A stretch of 64,000 nt of DNA from Lampris incognitus (Eukaryota; Chordata; Actinopteri; Lampriformes; Lampridae): the NCBI RefSeq assembly GCF_029633865.1, contig NC_079214.1, positions 28,363,833 through 28,427,832 on the forward strand, in the 5' to 3' direction. Shown here in pieces: positions 20,523 to 32,000 of this stretch; the first letter of the stretch is position 1; each line of letters begins with the position of its first letter. Below the pieces are notes generated by a model, which had not been told where the DNA came from, did not search any database, and was given only the letters and a program-made list of their open reading frames with translations. The position numbers and the translations under genes were made by a program.

Positions 20523-22964
20523 CTAGTAATCGAAGTCAGGCAGGCGCAGGGGGACGACCGGCCGTCCGCGGCGGCTCCGGGTAACAGGGCCCGGATTGTC
20601 TCTGGGAGGCATTGACGCGGGCCTGTGGAGGTCGGCCTGAGGAGCAGAAGAGGCAGCGCGGGCCTCCACGGGGGGAGGAGGCGGAGCCGGGGGACGACCG
20701 CGACGAGGAGGTTGGGCTAACTCCAACGGCTGCGTCAAGTCCAGGTGTGCGGGTTTAACTTGGTCCACTGAAACATGCTCGGCCGTGCCCCCAAAATCCA
20801 CCACCAGGTGCTTAGTTCCCCGTTCCAGGACGCGGAAGGGGCCGTCATAAGGGGGTTGCAGAGGGGGGCGGTGTGCGTCGTGACAGATGAACACGTAGTC
20901 CGCTGACTGCAGACCTGGGGGCACCTGGGACACCGGAGCGCCGTGTTGGGCGGTAGGGACGGGTGTGAAAGCTCTGACCCCGTCCAGCAAGGAGGCTCGT
21001 TGGTCCACAGCTGACCAGGGACGCATTGCGTTGGGCATGAAATCACCTGGGACTCGCAGCGGCGTGCCGTACACCAGCTCCACAGAGGAGGCTCGTAGGT
21101 CTTCCTTCGGGGCAGTCCGCAGGCCCAGCATGACCCATGGGAGCTTGTCGACCCAGTTGCAGTCCTTGAGAGTAGCCCGAAGCGCAGCCTTCATGGACCG
21201 GTGGAAGCGCTCACATAGGCCGTTCGCCTGAGGGTGGTAGGCGGTAGTGCGGTGAAGCTTGACGCCCAGAGCCTCACCCACAGCATTCCATAGCTCTGAG
21301 GTAAACTGTGGCCCGCGGTCAGATGAAAGGTCGGAAGGCGTACCGAAACGTGAGACCCGCGACCCAATAAAAGCCCGGGCCACATCAGCAGACGTCGTGG
21401 ATGCCAGGGGAACAGCTTCAGGCCAGCGCATAGTCTTGTCCACCACAGTGAAGAGGTAGGTGAACCCATGGGAGGGGGATAGGGGACCAACCAGGTCGAC
21501 GTGGACATGGTCAAATCGTCTCTCCGGCACTGCGAAGCGTTCCAGGGGCACCTTAATGTGGCGGTGTATCTTAGCCCGCTGACAGGCAACACACGAGTCG
21601 GCCCACGCTTTCACGTCTCTCTTAAGTCCCTCCCACACAAACTTAGCAGAGGTCAGGCGCACGGATGGCTTACCGCCTGGATGAGAGAGGCCGTGCACAG
21701 CTTCAAACACGGGGCGTCTCCAGCTGTCCGGGACGATGGGCCTGGGCTGTCCTGTGGAGACGTCACACAGGAGGGTGACACCCGTGTCGCTGAAAGGAAC
21801 GTCCTGCAGGCGGAGCCCCGTGTCGGAGGTCCGGAGACGGAGGATGCTCGGGTCCGTGGCCTGGTCAGCGGCCATCTGTGCATAGTCCAGGCCTAGGTGG
21901 ACCGCTCCAATCACTGCCCTAGAGAGGCAGTCAGCTACCTGGTTAGACTTACCAGCGACGTGCTGGATGTCGGTAGTGAATTCCAAAATGTAGGAGAGTT
22001 GTCGCTGCTGGCGAGCGGACCATGGCTCGGCCGTCTTGGACATGGCAAACGTGAGGGGCTTGTGGTCCACGTACGCAGTAAACTCGCGGCCCTCTAGCAG
22101 GAACCGGAAATGCCGGACGGCGAGCCATAGACCGAGGAGTTCCCTGTCAAAAGTACTACACTTGCGCTCTCGGGGTGTAAGCTGGCGACTGAAAAAGGCC
22201 AAAGGCTGCCAAGCCCCCCCCACCCACTGCTCGTGAACCGCACCAACAGCATTGTCCAATGCATCCGTGGTTATGGAAATAGGCGCTGTAGATGAAGGAT
22301 GCGCTAGCAGGGTAGCCTGGGAGAGCGCAGCTTTAGTCTCGGTGAACGCACGGTCCCGCTCTGCTGTCCAGTCGACCGCCTGGTTGGGGGACTTGCCTTT
22401 CAGCGCCTCGTACAGTGGCCGGATGATAAAGGCGGCTCGGGGAATGAAGCGGTGGTAGAATGTCACCATCCCGATGAACTCCCTGAGCGCACGAGCTGTT
22501 TGGGGGCGCGGAAAGGCCGCCACCGCTTCCACCTTTGAGGGCAGGGGGACCGCCCCGTCCCCAGTGATGCAGTGCCCGAGGAAATCAATGGCCGTCAGCC
22601 CGAACCGGCACTTCGCCGTGTTGACGATCAGCCCATGCTGGCTGAGGCGTGTGAAGAGGGTGTGAAGATGGGACAGGTGTTCTTCCTCGGAGGCGCTGGC
22701 GATGAGTATGTCGTCCAAATAGACGAAGATGAAAGGAAGGCCATGGAGCACTGAATCCATCAGCCGCTGAAAGGACTGGGCCGCGTTCTTGAGTCCAAAT
22801 GGCATTCGTAGGAATTCAAATAGGCCGAATAGGGTAGTCACCACTGTCTTGGGGATGATAACCACGGACCAGGTCGACTTTTGAGAAGACGCGTTTGCCA
22901 GACAGGTTTGCAGAAAAGTCCTGGATATGCGGGACAGGATAGCGGTCGGGCGTGGTGGCGTCAT
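20523..22964 (-). pseudogene. Gypsy pol, second part: RT, RNase H, integrase
   Basis: One uninterrupted minus-strand frame of about 800 codons. RT: LRMPFGLKNAAQSFQRLMD and FVYLDDILIAS (catalytic YLDD intact), then IDFLGHCI. RNase H: ITTDALDNAVGAV, STFDRELLGLWLAVRHFRF and AYVDHKPLTFA. Integrase: zinc finger H..H..CVACQRAK, then HVDLVGPL, SSDRGPQFTSELW and AYHPQANGLCERFHR (D, D, E). The C-terminal part has a GPFRVL fold and a proline/arginine-rich tail ending LPDFDY* at the purine tract. It lacks a start of its own, because the first part of pol is in another frame. Confidence 0.93.
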
Positions 22965-23679
22965 TTAGTCGGCGGTAGTCCCCGCATGGGCGCCAACCTC
23001 CATCAGGCTTAGCGATGATGTGGAGTGGGGACGCCCACGGGCTGTCAGAGCGGCGGATGATCCCCATGCGTTCCAGGTGCTCGAACTCAGACTTGGCAAT
23101 GGCGAGTTTGGCGGGATCGAGACGCCTGGCTCTGGCGTAGACCGGGGGCCCTTTCATAGCAATGTGATGCTCCACCCCATGCTTAGCGGTGGGTGCAGAG
23201 AAGGTAGGCTGGGTGAGGTCAGGGAACTCAACGAGGAGGCGGTTGAACTTGTCTGCCTCTGAGAGAGAGTTGGCTAGACCTGCATAGGCCGCTTCCCCCC
23301 GCGTGCATGCGAAGGAGGAGAAGATTAAGGCGTCGACCAGACGGCTGTTCTGAATGTCCACTAGCAAACCATAAGCGCACAAAAAATCAGCTCCGAGGAG
23401 GGGAAGCGTTACATTGGCCATGACGAACTCCCACGTGAAACGTTGTCCACCAAAACACAGTTCTACAGACCGCACGCCGTAGGTGTGGATAGGGCTGCCG
23501 TCAGCCGTCGCCAACTGGGGGCCCCGCTCCCCGCCCATGATGTCGACGTCAGTAGCAGGGAGCACGGAGATGGTGTCGAGGATGAAGAGTAGCCTGCTCG
23601 TATCGCCAACACTCATGGCCACTACTGAGTGTTGGCCCTCTCGTTTCCCGTCGGCCTGTAGTTGCAGGGGGAACGGCAC
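22816..23679 (-). pseudogene. Gypsy pol, first part: protease and start of RT
   Basis: Minus-strand frame with protease-like LLFILDTISVLPATD (DT..S in place of the usual DTG/DSG), LLGADFLCAYGLLVD, then the RT N-terminus HLERMGIIRRSDSPWASPL and DYRRLNDATTPDRYPVPHI. RT motif A reads FSKVDLVRGYH. Right after it, near 22860, roughly two dozen bases expected in the family are missing, which shifts the frame relative to the next part. Confidence 0.88.
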
Positions 23680-24315
23680 CGTTTAGCTTTCGCACCAAAT
23701 CGAGCGTGGTACATACAGAGTCCAGAGGGCTTGTAGCGGTCTGATGCTGTGGCGCCACCGTCGGGCCACGCCCGCGATGTCGGCGGGGGGCCAGTGAAGG
23801 TAGGAGCCAGCACCCCGGCATGGGAGGAACGTTGTGTAGCGACGAAGAATCGGTTAGCCTCCTTTGCCAGTTCACGGGGATCAGTGATGGTGGAGTTAGC
23901 GAGCGCAGTCTGGACGTGGGGCGGCATGTTGCGCAGAAACAGCTCCATAAACAGGAAACATGGCTTTTCTTGACCCAGTAGGTTTAACATCCTGCTCATT
24001 AGCTCCGATGGTTTGCCATCTCCCAAGCCCTGAATTGCGAAGAGGCGACGTGCTCTCTCCGTTGTTGACAGTTCAAAAGTTTCAAGGAGGAGATGTTTAA
24101 GTGCGGCGTATTTACCATCGGCCGGTGGTTTGGTTATGAAACCGCTTATCCTGGAAGCCGTAGCGCACCCCAGCGCCGCCACTACGTAGTAGTACCTGGT
24201 CTCGTCTGCTGTTAATGTCTCTGAGCGCGAACTGTGCCTCAGACTGCGCGAACCATGTAGCCGCGGAAGACTCCCAAAACTCCGGCAGTTTAATTGCAAC
24301 GGCGTTCGTAGCCAT
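23622..24315 (-). pseudogene. Gypsy gag
   Basis: Starts at ATG 24315-24313 (MATNAVAIKLPEFWESSAA..FAQSEAQFALRDI). A frameshift near 24210 moves to the frame ADETRYYYVVAALGCATASR..., continuing to RELAKEANRFFV and a C-terminal CMYHARFGAKAKRCRSPC zinc-like motif. Gag forms the particle that packages element RNA. Confidence 0.85.
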
Positions 24316-24367
24316 AATGTGTGTGGTTTCAGAAAACTTATCCGAAAACCGACGTCGGGGTCACCAG

Positions 24368-24606
24368 TGTAGAGCCGAAGGAACGGAGAAGACAGTAGGT
24401 TCACACTTTAGCTGTGTAGGCAACTTTCTTTAATCCACGGTAAATCAGAGACAACAAAACCACAGCTCGACGGAGCGGAGGCGGCAAGAATAATCAGAAA
24501 ACTGGCTGGACAACCATAACTTAACCCTGCGTTAACCTGCCAGGGCAACCCTGACTTAACCCTTAGTTCCTGGGGTGAATTCTATCCCCAATACGTGTCC
24601 ACCACA
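24368..24606 (-). repeat. 5' LTR of the Gypsy element
   Basis: 239 bp, nearly identical to 20263-20501 (differences near 24394 and 24473). Followed by ATGT on the plus strand. The minus-strand PBS starts at 24366. Confidence 0.93.
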
Positions 24607-24610
24607 ATGT

Positions 24611-25380
24611 TTAATTAAATGACATATCGTCCAGCAGCATTTGAACACAGGAAAGCATCTGAGATATTTACTAGAGATATTTATTTGAGATACTTCCTCT
24701 CCCAAGCTGTCTCCCTCTGGTGGACGTATTAAATCAACAGCGAGGCACTCAGTAGCCCATTATTTTCGCACACAACCAACCTACCGGGCATTACGTGGTA
24801 TTAACTGTAGCCTATTGAATACTTATTTATGACTTAATTAATTAAAATGAGTGATACTTATTTAACTAGCCTATGTTATTACACTTCGTGTGTGCCCCGT
24901 CCGTATTCGCCAGCTGTCTGTTATATTGCATTTAATTTTCATGTTGGTGGGGGATAAAACGGAGGAGAGGCCTAGGGCCCATTAACGTCATGATCCGGCC
25001 CTGGCCCTCTTCTAGACTGCTGGGATAGGCTCCAGCATTCCCGCGATCCTGAGAGCAGGATAAGCGGTTTGGATAATGGATGGAAGGGAATGGATGGATC
25101 TCCCAAGTTTCCCCCCTACAAACTTTCCGACCACATGCGGGTCGTGACAATCCCATCTTCTCTTGTCACGGTTATCACCCCAACAACACACGTTTCCTCT
25201 GTTCTCGACTGACGGGAATTACTTTAGTATTGGTCTTCCTTTTCTTTTTATTTTCTAACCCTCTCGTACTCTCATTTTGATTTTCAATTTCGCTCTCCAA
25301 CTTTGATACCATTTCTGCTGTCTTCTTCTCGCCGCTATGTTGAATGCTACGTGCTAGTGATCTCATTACGTGCGACGTAT
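24611..25380. other. Intergenic sequence, no gene; partial SINE at 25012-25098
   Basis: AT-rich sequence. The segment 25012-25098 (ACTGCTGGGATAGGCTCCAG to GGATAATGGATGG) matches the 3' end of the SINE at 58210-58677. Nothing else recognised. Confidence 0.6.
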
Positions 25381-25916
25381 GTCGCTTCCCTTTCTAAACC
25401 CAGGCGCATGCGCGGCTTGGCACTTCCTCTACGGCTTCGGGTTCTCTTTGAAAGGTCTGTTGATGGCGACTGCTTATACACGTGTGGTTATTCCTGTGCA
25501 AAATCTGTGTTTGGGGACAGATCTGCGAGTTTAGGTTAGTTTGCTGGATGGGTAAAGTAACCATCTAGTTACCAGCTTTTGTTTTGAGAACTGCGCAGCG
25601 ACTTGGTAGAGAAGCCATTGGTTACGACTTGGAAGTTTAGCCGGGTTTTCTGTGGCTAGCATGTTGGTGTTAGCCAGACATTGCATCCACTTTGTTTTCC
25701 TGCTAACGTTTGCTAGCTGGCAACAACATTCGGCTTAAGCTAGCTGGCTAACGCAGTCCATTGTAGAGAAAAGAAAATCAACGAGTTGGGTGTCATTAAC
25801 TTCCAGTTAAAACAGGAAAAATTTACGTTGTGTCTGCTGCTGTTAACAAGAACTAGAAGTCTAACATTTCATCAGACATCTTATCACCAGGTTGTAAGCC
25901 ATAGAAGCCGACCACC
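25380..25916 (+). promoter_or_regulatory. ppm1g: ppm1g promoter and 5' UTR region
   Basis: A perfect palindromic NRF1-type site GCGCATGCGC lies at 25404-25413, and an ETS-type CTTCC (GGAA on the minus strand) at about 25423-25427, both common in TATA-less housekeeping promoters. The stretch from about 25430 to 25916 has no repeat signature and probably holds the transcription start and 5' UTR. The start codon context ACCACCATGG is a strong Kozak match. The exact transcription start cannot be read from the sequence. Confidence 0.55.
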
Positions 25917-26027
25917 ATGGGGGCATATCTTTCCCAACCCAATACGACCAAAACTTCTTCTGATGGCGGCAACAGCAAAATGAGCTACGGCTTTTCTGCC
26001 ATGCAGGGCTGGCGGGTCTCCATGGAG
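25917..26027 (+). CDS. ppm1g: ppm1g exon 1 (coding part), residues 1-37
   Basis: From the ATG to GAG|gtgagc. Contains MGAYLSQPN and [14 protein letters not shown] with the metal ligand E37. Confidence 0.95.
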
Positions 26028-29000
26028 GTGAGCCGATAAAAAAAAAGAATAACATTTTGAAAAATTGAGTCATCTACTTTCGCTGGACAGTGTATGTTAT
26101 TAACGTGTGTGGCTCTAATCTTCTGTATAGATCTGCAGGTTGAGGAGCTTTTAGGATTTATAGCACCCATTTATAGCACCATTGACAATAAGCAAGGTTT
26201 TCTTTAATTGTTGACTACAGTGGCTGGTGAATTCTAAAACGCAATTTACAGCAGTGTTGTTAAACTGCAGGGTTTCATCTATTCTCAGATGTCGTTTTTA
26301 AACTTTAAAACCTTTAGTTGCCTACACATGAATTGGTTATGTTGTCCATAGTAGTTAAAATTCCTCTTTGCAGAACTGCAATAACAGATTTCTTGGTAGA
26401 GATGATGGTAGAGATTGAGTTACAGACACGTTGACAAGTGTGTGGACAAGTAGTAACAAATGAGACATTAAGGATTTGTCAGAATTTTCTACCTGTAATC
26501 TTGCCCGTTTTTTTGTCGCGTGTTCTTGTCTTTGCTTTGTAATAGGATGCTCACAATTGTATCCCAGAGCTTGACGAAGAAACAGCCATGTTTGCTGTGT
26601 ATGATGGACACGGAGGTAACCTATGCATATATGGTGTTATAACATAATAGGTGTCAGGACCTGATCATAACTGTACTATTTCCTAAACATGAATCCTTCA
26701 AGTATGCCATTATCATGACTCAACACGAATTCTGACTTAAAACCCTAACACTAAAAAAACAAACGAAGAGAACGCTCTGAAATTCTCAACTTTCCAGGAA
26801 GTCTGTTCCTAAAATTAACGAAATTGATACCAACAAGAACACAAAGCCAGATTTTTTTTCCCTCAGTCCTTCTCTATAGTTACATCTTGCTTTTTGTGTT
26901 TAACACATCATCCTAATACATGCTCATGCATCTGTGCAAAAGATGAATTATTCTGTTCCCCCATCTAGGTGAGGAGGTGGCCTTATACTGTTCCAAGTAC
27001 CTCCCTGAGACCATCAAGGAGCAAAAAGCCTACAAAGATGGCAAACTGCAGAAGGTGAGAAATGGTAAAATCCAATGTGTTTCTCATTTTAACAAGTGAT
27101 AGTACAGGCATGATGTTCATTTCGCTAACCAATCTCTAAAATTCAGCACCATCCATCTAATTACTTTGTTCATAAATTTGCAAGAGGCATTATTTTTCTT
27201 TTACATGCTTGAATTTAGATATGTGTTCCAAATGGATATTTTCAAGCATTTCACTTTCATTGATCTCAAATAAGATTACTGTTTTTTTGTACTCCAGTTC
27301 CACTTGTGATCTATTCTGTAGATCAGATTTCTTATGATGACAAATCTGTCGCCTCTTAATGCATTATGTCTTTTGGCCATTACATTATGGAAAGGCTGTG
27401 GTATTGGAATTTTTTGTGGCCTTGGACAGTGTTAAAGTGGAATTCGTTTTTCCTGATCTCTGCATTTACCTGTAAAAGAAGAAATTAGGGTTATCACCAG
27501 GCCAAAGTTGTTTATGAGCATTATTGAACCATATCAGCTATTGCGATATCTTGAGTTGGCAGAGTAGACAAGCCCAGTGTTTCCCCTAGAAACTTTATTA
27601 GTGGGTGGGGGTGGGGATGTGTAGGTGTGTTGGCGAAGGGGGGAGGGGTGCTATACAGTTTACCCATCTCGCTTCCTTCACTCCGTCTTGTTGTCATACC
27701 AAGGCTACTATTAAACTTTCCACAGCCTTCTGTTACATCATGCTTTAGTCACTCTCACTGTGGTAATTATTGCTGTTGGGCGAAAACCATGTCTCTGCAG
27801 AGGAACTCACGTTGCAGGAAGGGGAGAAAAAAACATTTCACTACTTGATAACCAAACATTACATTTTCACAGGCTTTGTAAAACACTTTGCATTTGCCAA
27901 GGAGCACTAAGGTACTCAGAAGCCTTCAATGGGTAGGTTGGTTTACATAATAAAATTCCCAAATTTGTAGCTAAGTGGTTTTCACTCGACAGTGACATTT
28001 ATTTAAGTTTTTTGCCAAAAACATGCGGTGTGAATATACGAGTCGACTCATCCTGCGATGAGTCACCTTTCAAGTCACTGACACTTTGAACTGTGGGGAA
28101 ATTAAAGGACTTGTTAGAGGAAACAAATACTGATATGAAACATGACATGTTGTAGTACCTGTGTTAAAATACATTTACCAAGGTCCAGTCAACACCAAAA
28201 TACCAGACGTGTGTGACATCTACATTGTCAACAATGCTGCAACTCTCCTGCATGAAATTATAATGGGACAAAGTTGCATTTTGGGGATGAAATAATAAAT
28301 AATCAGGAAATTGCAGATTATTCTTTTGAAAATCTTTAATTCTATGTTACAGTAAAATTAACTTTTTCTACACGATATTGACCTTTTCACTCAAAATTAA
28401 AAGTAAATTCTTTTTCACATTTCGGTGACAGAAGGTTGTTCGGTGGCTCTTCACGATTAGTGCTAGGCACACCCACCAGTGGCTGTGGAAGGGGAAAAGC
28501 TGCAAACCTGTGTACAAGAATGCTACCCTAATGACCCTGATCATTTTGCTTTGTGTGCCCATTTCATGATGTACACTAAATAATCTTAAAGGAGTGTGCA
28601 GGTTTTTAATGGGTGCTAACACATTCCACCTAGCCTCACCAAGCGTGTCAGAATGTGAATGTTATCGAAATGATGGGTCATGGTTGATCAACTTATCCAA
28701 CTAAACTTAAGTTGTAACTGTTCTTCATGGTCCTCACGTTCATTATGAGGACATACCAAGTAAAATAAAGGTGGTCCATTTGTGAGCAATATAGTAATCA
28801 GTTTAAGAGGTATTGACTCAGACATCCTAGACTTTTCAATTTGAAAATACGGATACAAAATATGCACACACTGTATATGTGTGCGTGTTTGTTGCTTCTG
28901 TCTTCTGGGCTCTTGGTGGGACTTCATATCTCACTGTATTTGATTTTACTTTCTTTGTGTTTTTGATAGGCACTAGAGGATGCCTTCCTGGCCATCGACA

Positions 29001-32000
29001 GCAGAATGACCACAGAGGAAGTCATCAAGGAGTTGGTGCAGATTGCTGGCCGGCCCACAGACGAGCCATCCAGTGAGAAGGTGGCAGAAGAGGATGACTG
29101 TGAGTAGACCTCCAAAAGTAGTCCATAGTCTTGGGTAGAAATGCTGAAGAATAATCAGCACATAATATAGTACATGTTGTCTATTCCCCTTTGAGTAAGG
29201 TTAAGAAATTATACCAGTATCATTTCTGAACAGGTACTCTCAGTGCTAAGGCTAATGGTGAACAGACAGCATTCAATACTTGGGCCGTTCTTACTGCCCC
29301 TAAACATATGGCCATGTTGATATTTCTAAATAAAAGCACTTGTTGCATTTGTTTATCCTAATGAATTTATGCAGGTTGAGTTTACGTGGACATTTCTTTT
29401 CAAGCCGCTGCTGGCAATCTCGTGTATTTAGCAGCCAGTATGAATTAGACTAACCGTGTCCCTCAACACAGGAAAATTATGCGAAGAAATAATTGATGTA
29501 ATAGCCTGCAATCCCAATGCTTCAAGTCTTACTTGCTGTCTGCTGAGTACATGTAATCTCAAAGCATTTATGCAAGTGATCCATGTGATTTCTCTGAGTG
29601 GTAAAAATACTTCCAGTGGCAGCATTTGGAGCTGGGCGATATGGCCAAAAAAGTTGTCGCGATAAAAATTTTCATATCAGTCGATAATGATAATTATCAC
29701 GCTAAATGTCAAATCGTTTTTTATTTCAGGTTTAAGGCTGATTTTTGCCCCTACGTGAAATTTGAAGAAACCAGACAAGTTTTGTTTATTGTCAGAACAT
29801 AAACACTTGCCAAACAGTAGAATATTTCATAAATCTGAGGTAGAATATTCAAAACAATTATAATGGTAAAATCTTTTTTTCAACATCAAAATATGCATAC
29901 AGTCGTTTTTCTTCAACAAAATAAATATCTTAATAGAAAAATTAAGTGCTGCAGTGTACAGCACACATGTAACTTTAGATGACTTGGACTGCAAAGTTTG
30001 TGTTTTAAAGGATTATGTCAATAAATAAACGAGAAAAAAATCTTAATTCTGGTCAGCAGCATGTCAAACCCTTTATGCAGATGGTAAGTATTTTAGCTGA
30101 CAAAGTAAATGTTTCAAATGATGAACCAGGTTTGTGGCGTTGCCTGTCTTAGCTGGCACTTGTCTTCAGCACAGTTTTCCATGCACACTGCTCTGTTTTT
30201 TGTCGGACTGTAAAATATCTCAAACTACTGAAGTTGAGTGACATTTCTTGTTGAAAATGGCTTTGTTCTGCTTTGAGCTGGTCATGGGTACTGCGTTTTC
30301 TTTGGTGTCGCTAATTTCACTCACCAGTATTTTGCTTATTCCACTCCAACTACAAGCCTGTCAGCCACTGTGTCTTTAAGCATACTTCTATTCCTGCAAC
30401 ATGATAGCTGTTCATCTTCTTCTTCTGTTTAATGGCAGGTGGCAACTAGCGTTTAAGGTGCATTAGCACCCCCCCTCTCCCAGTGTATGGGTAGTTGAAT
30501 TATATCTAGCATTTGTTGAACATGTGTTATTGTGCTTCTCCTTTAAGAGGGTTGGCAGTGTTAACTGTGTGACGCTGTTTGTCTTATTTGGACTCGACAT
30601 AGTTTGATTTGTACTGAAAAGCCTTTGAATCGCAGCTGTTGTTTTTCCCATTTTCATTATTTTTTTTTCCTCTGCTGAACCCTAAAGAACTCTTATCTGT
30701 AAGTAACCAGATATTTGATTTGAATATTTACCTTGGAATGGTTATTTGGAACAGCTGTTAGCTCGTATGAAAAACTTAAACCATGACGATGCTAATTGCG
30801 CTAGCTTGTTTATAGGATTGTTAATGTTAAGTTAGCATTCGTGCTTGACTGTCATAGCTAATTAATGATGATGTAGTGTTTGTTGGTGTGAGAGCAAGAG
30901 GCAAACACATTATAATTGCGAATTTGTATTTTTATTTTTGTATTTCAGTTTCACAGTTTTTCTGATAAACATCTTAAACTGACAAGCTGTCCCCTGGATG
31001 TTTATTGAACCTATTTAGCTATCTGCCAAGCTAGCAGTGATGTCTACATTCTAGTAAGAGCAGAATAGTGAAAAGATAGATGCCTAACGGGTTACCTACA
31101 GAAAAGTGGATCTTCGTGGAAATACACAGCATTCTTCTGCCATTACAGCTGCAGTCAACAGGATGGATAAACTTGAAACACGATCACAATGCTCCAACAC
31201 CTCACATACCAGTTAGTTGTCCTCAGCCAGTGCCATTGCAGCCATAGCATGTGCAAAAGCAGAAGCAGCACGTATGCAAGTATCATTTGCGCAAAGAGAA
31301 GCAGACATGATTAAGGTGCAAGCATACACTGAAGAGGAGCAACAAAAGGCTGCAGCGGAGGCTGCCAGAAAGAAAGCAGAGCTTCAAGCCAGTCTGCACA
31401 CACTGCAGCTAAAGAGCGCAGCACCAGTTGCCATTGCTGAAGTTCTGGAAGCAGCTGCTGAGAACAAATTTGGGGATCTAGATCGTGCATGCCTAAAGAG
31501 TGACTATGCTGAGGATAAGTACATTAGTGAATTCAGTACCTGAGTCTCACCAAGACTCAAAGCTACTAGAACCCACATCCACACCAATGCACCAGCTAGC
31601 AGTGGATGACGGTGAGGCAGCTAAAACCTACATGGGGAAAAGTAATTTGCAGTTAAGTGAGTTCAGCGACCATGAATATCTGGAATTACCTGCTCGGCAT
31701 ACGTTCGGACAGAAGGTTGATGCCCCTCCGAATTATCTTCATGCTCAAAGCACATCCTGTGTCAGCACAGTCCCAAGTCTATACAAAGACACCTATAGCC
31801 ACCAAGACCGGTCACACAATACAAGACCATTCAGCAGTGGTTACCAGCCTCCTCAGCCACATCCTGGTGTTGCACCCAGAGCTAATGAGGCCAGTTCATA
31901 GTTTACAACAGATTTGGCCAAGTATCTAATATGTCAGGAAATGGTAAGCTCCGGGCTATTAAAATTTGACAACCAACCAGAAAATTATTGGGCCTGGAAA

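Larger units (their letters stand above)
20263..24606 (-). mobile_element. Gypsy LTR retrotransposon, nearly complete, young
   Basis: The 239-bp LTRs at 20263-20501 and 24368-24606 differ at about two sites, and the 4-bp target duplication ATGT flanks them (20259-20262, 24607-24610). In the minus sense, the PBS TGGTGACCCCGACG follows the 5' LTR (right side), and the purine tract CTGGGGGGGCTCA precedes the 3' LTR. Gag and pol lie between. Two frame breaks make this copy non-autonomous, although the insertion itself is recent. It sits about 0.8 kb upstream of the ppm1g promoter region in opposite orientation. Confidence 0.95.

Noticed and set aside
27565-27660. hAT end-like CAGTGTTTCCCCT in intron 3
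   Set aside because: No partner end or target duplication could be found within the intron.
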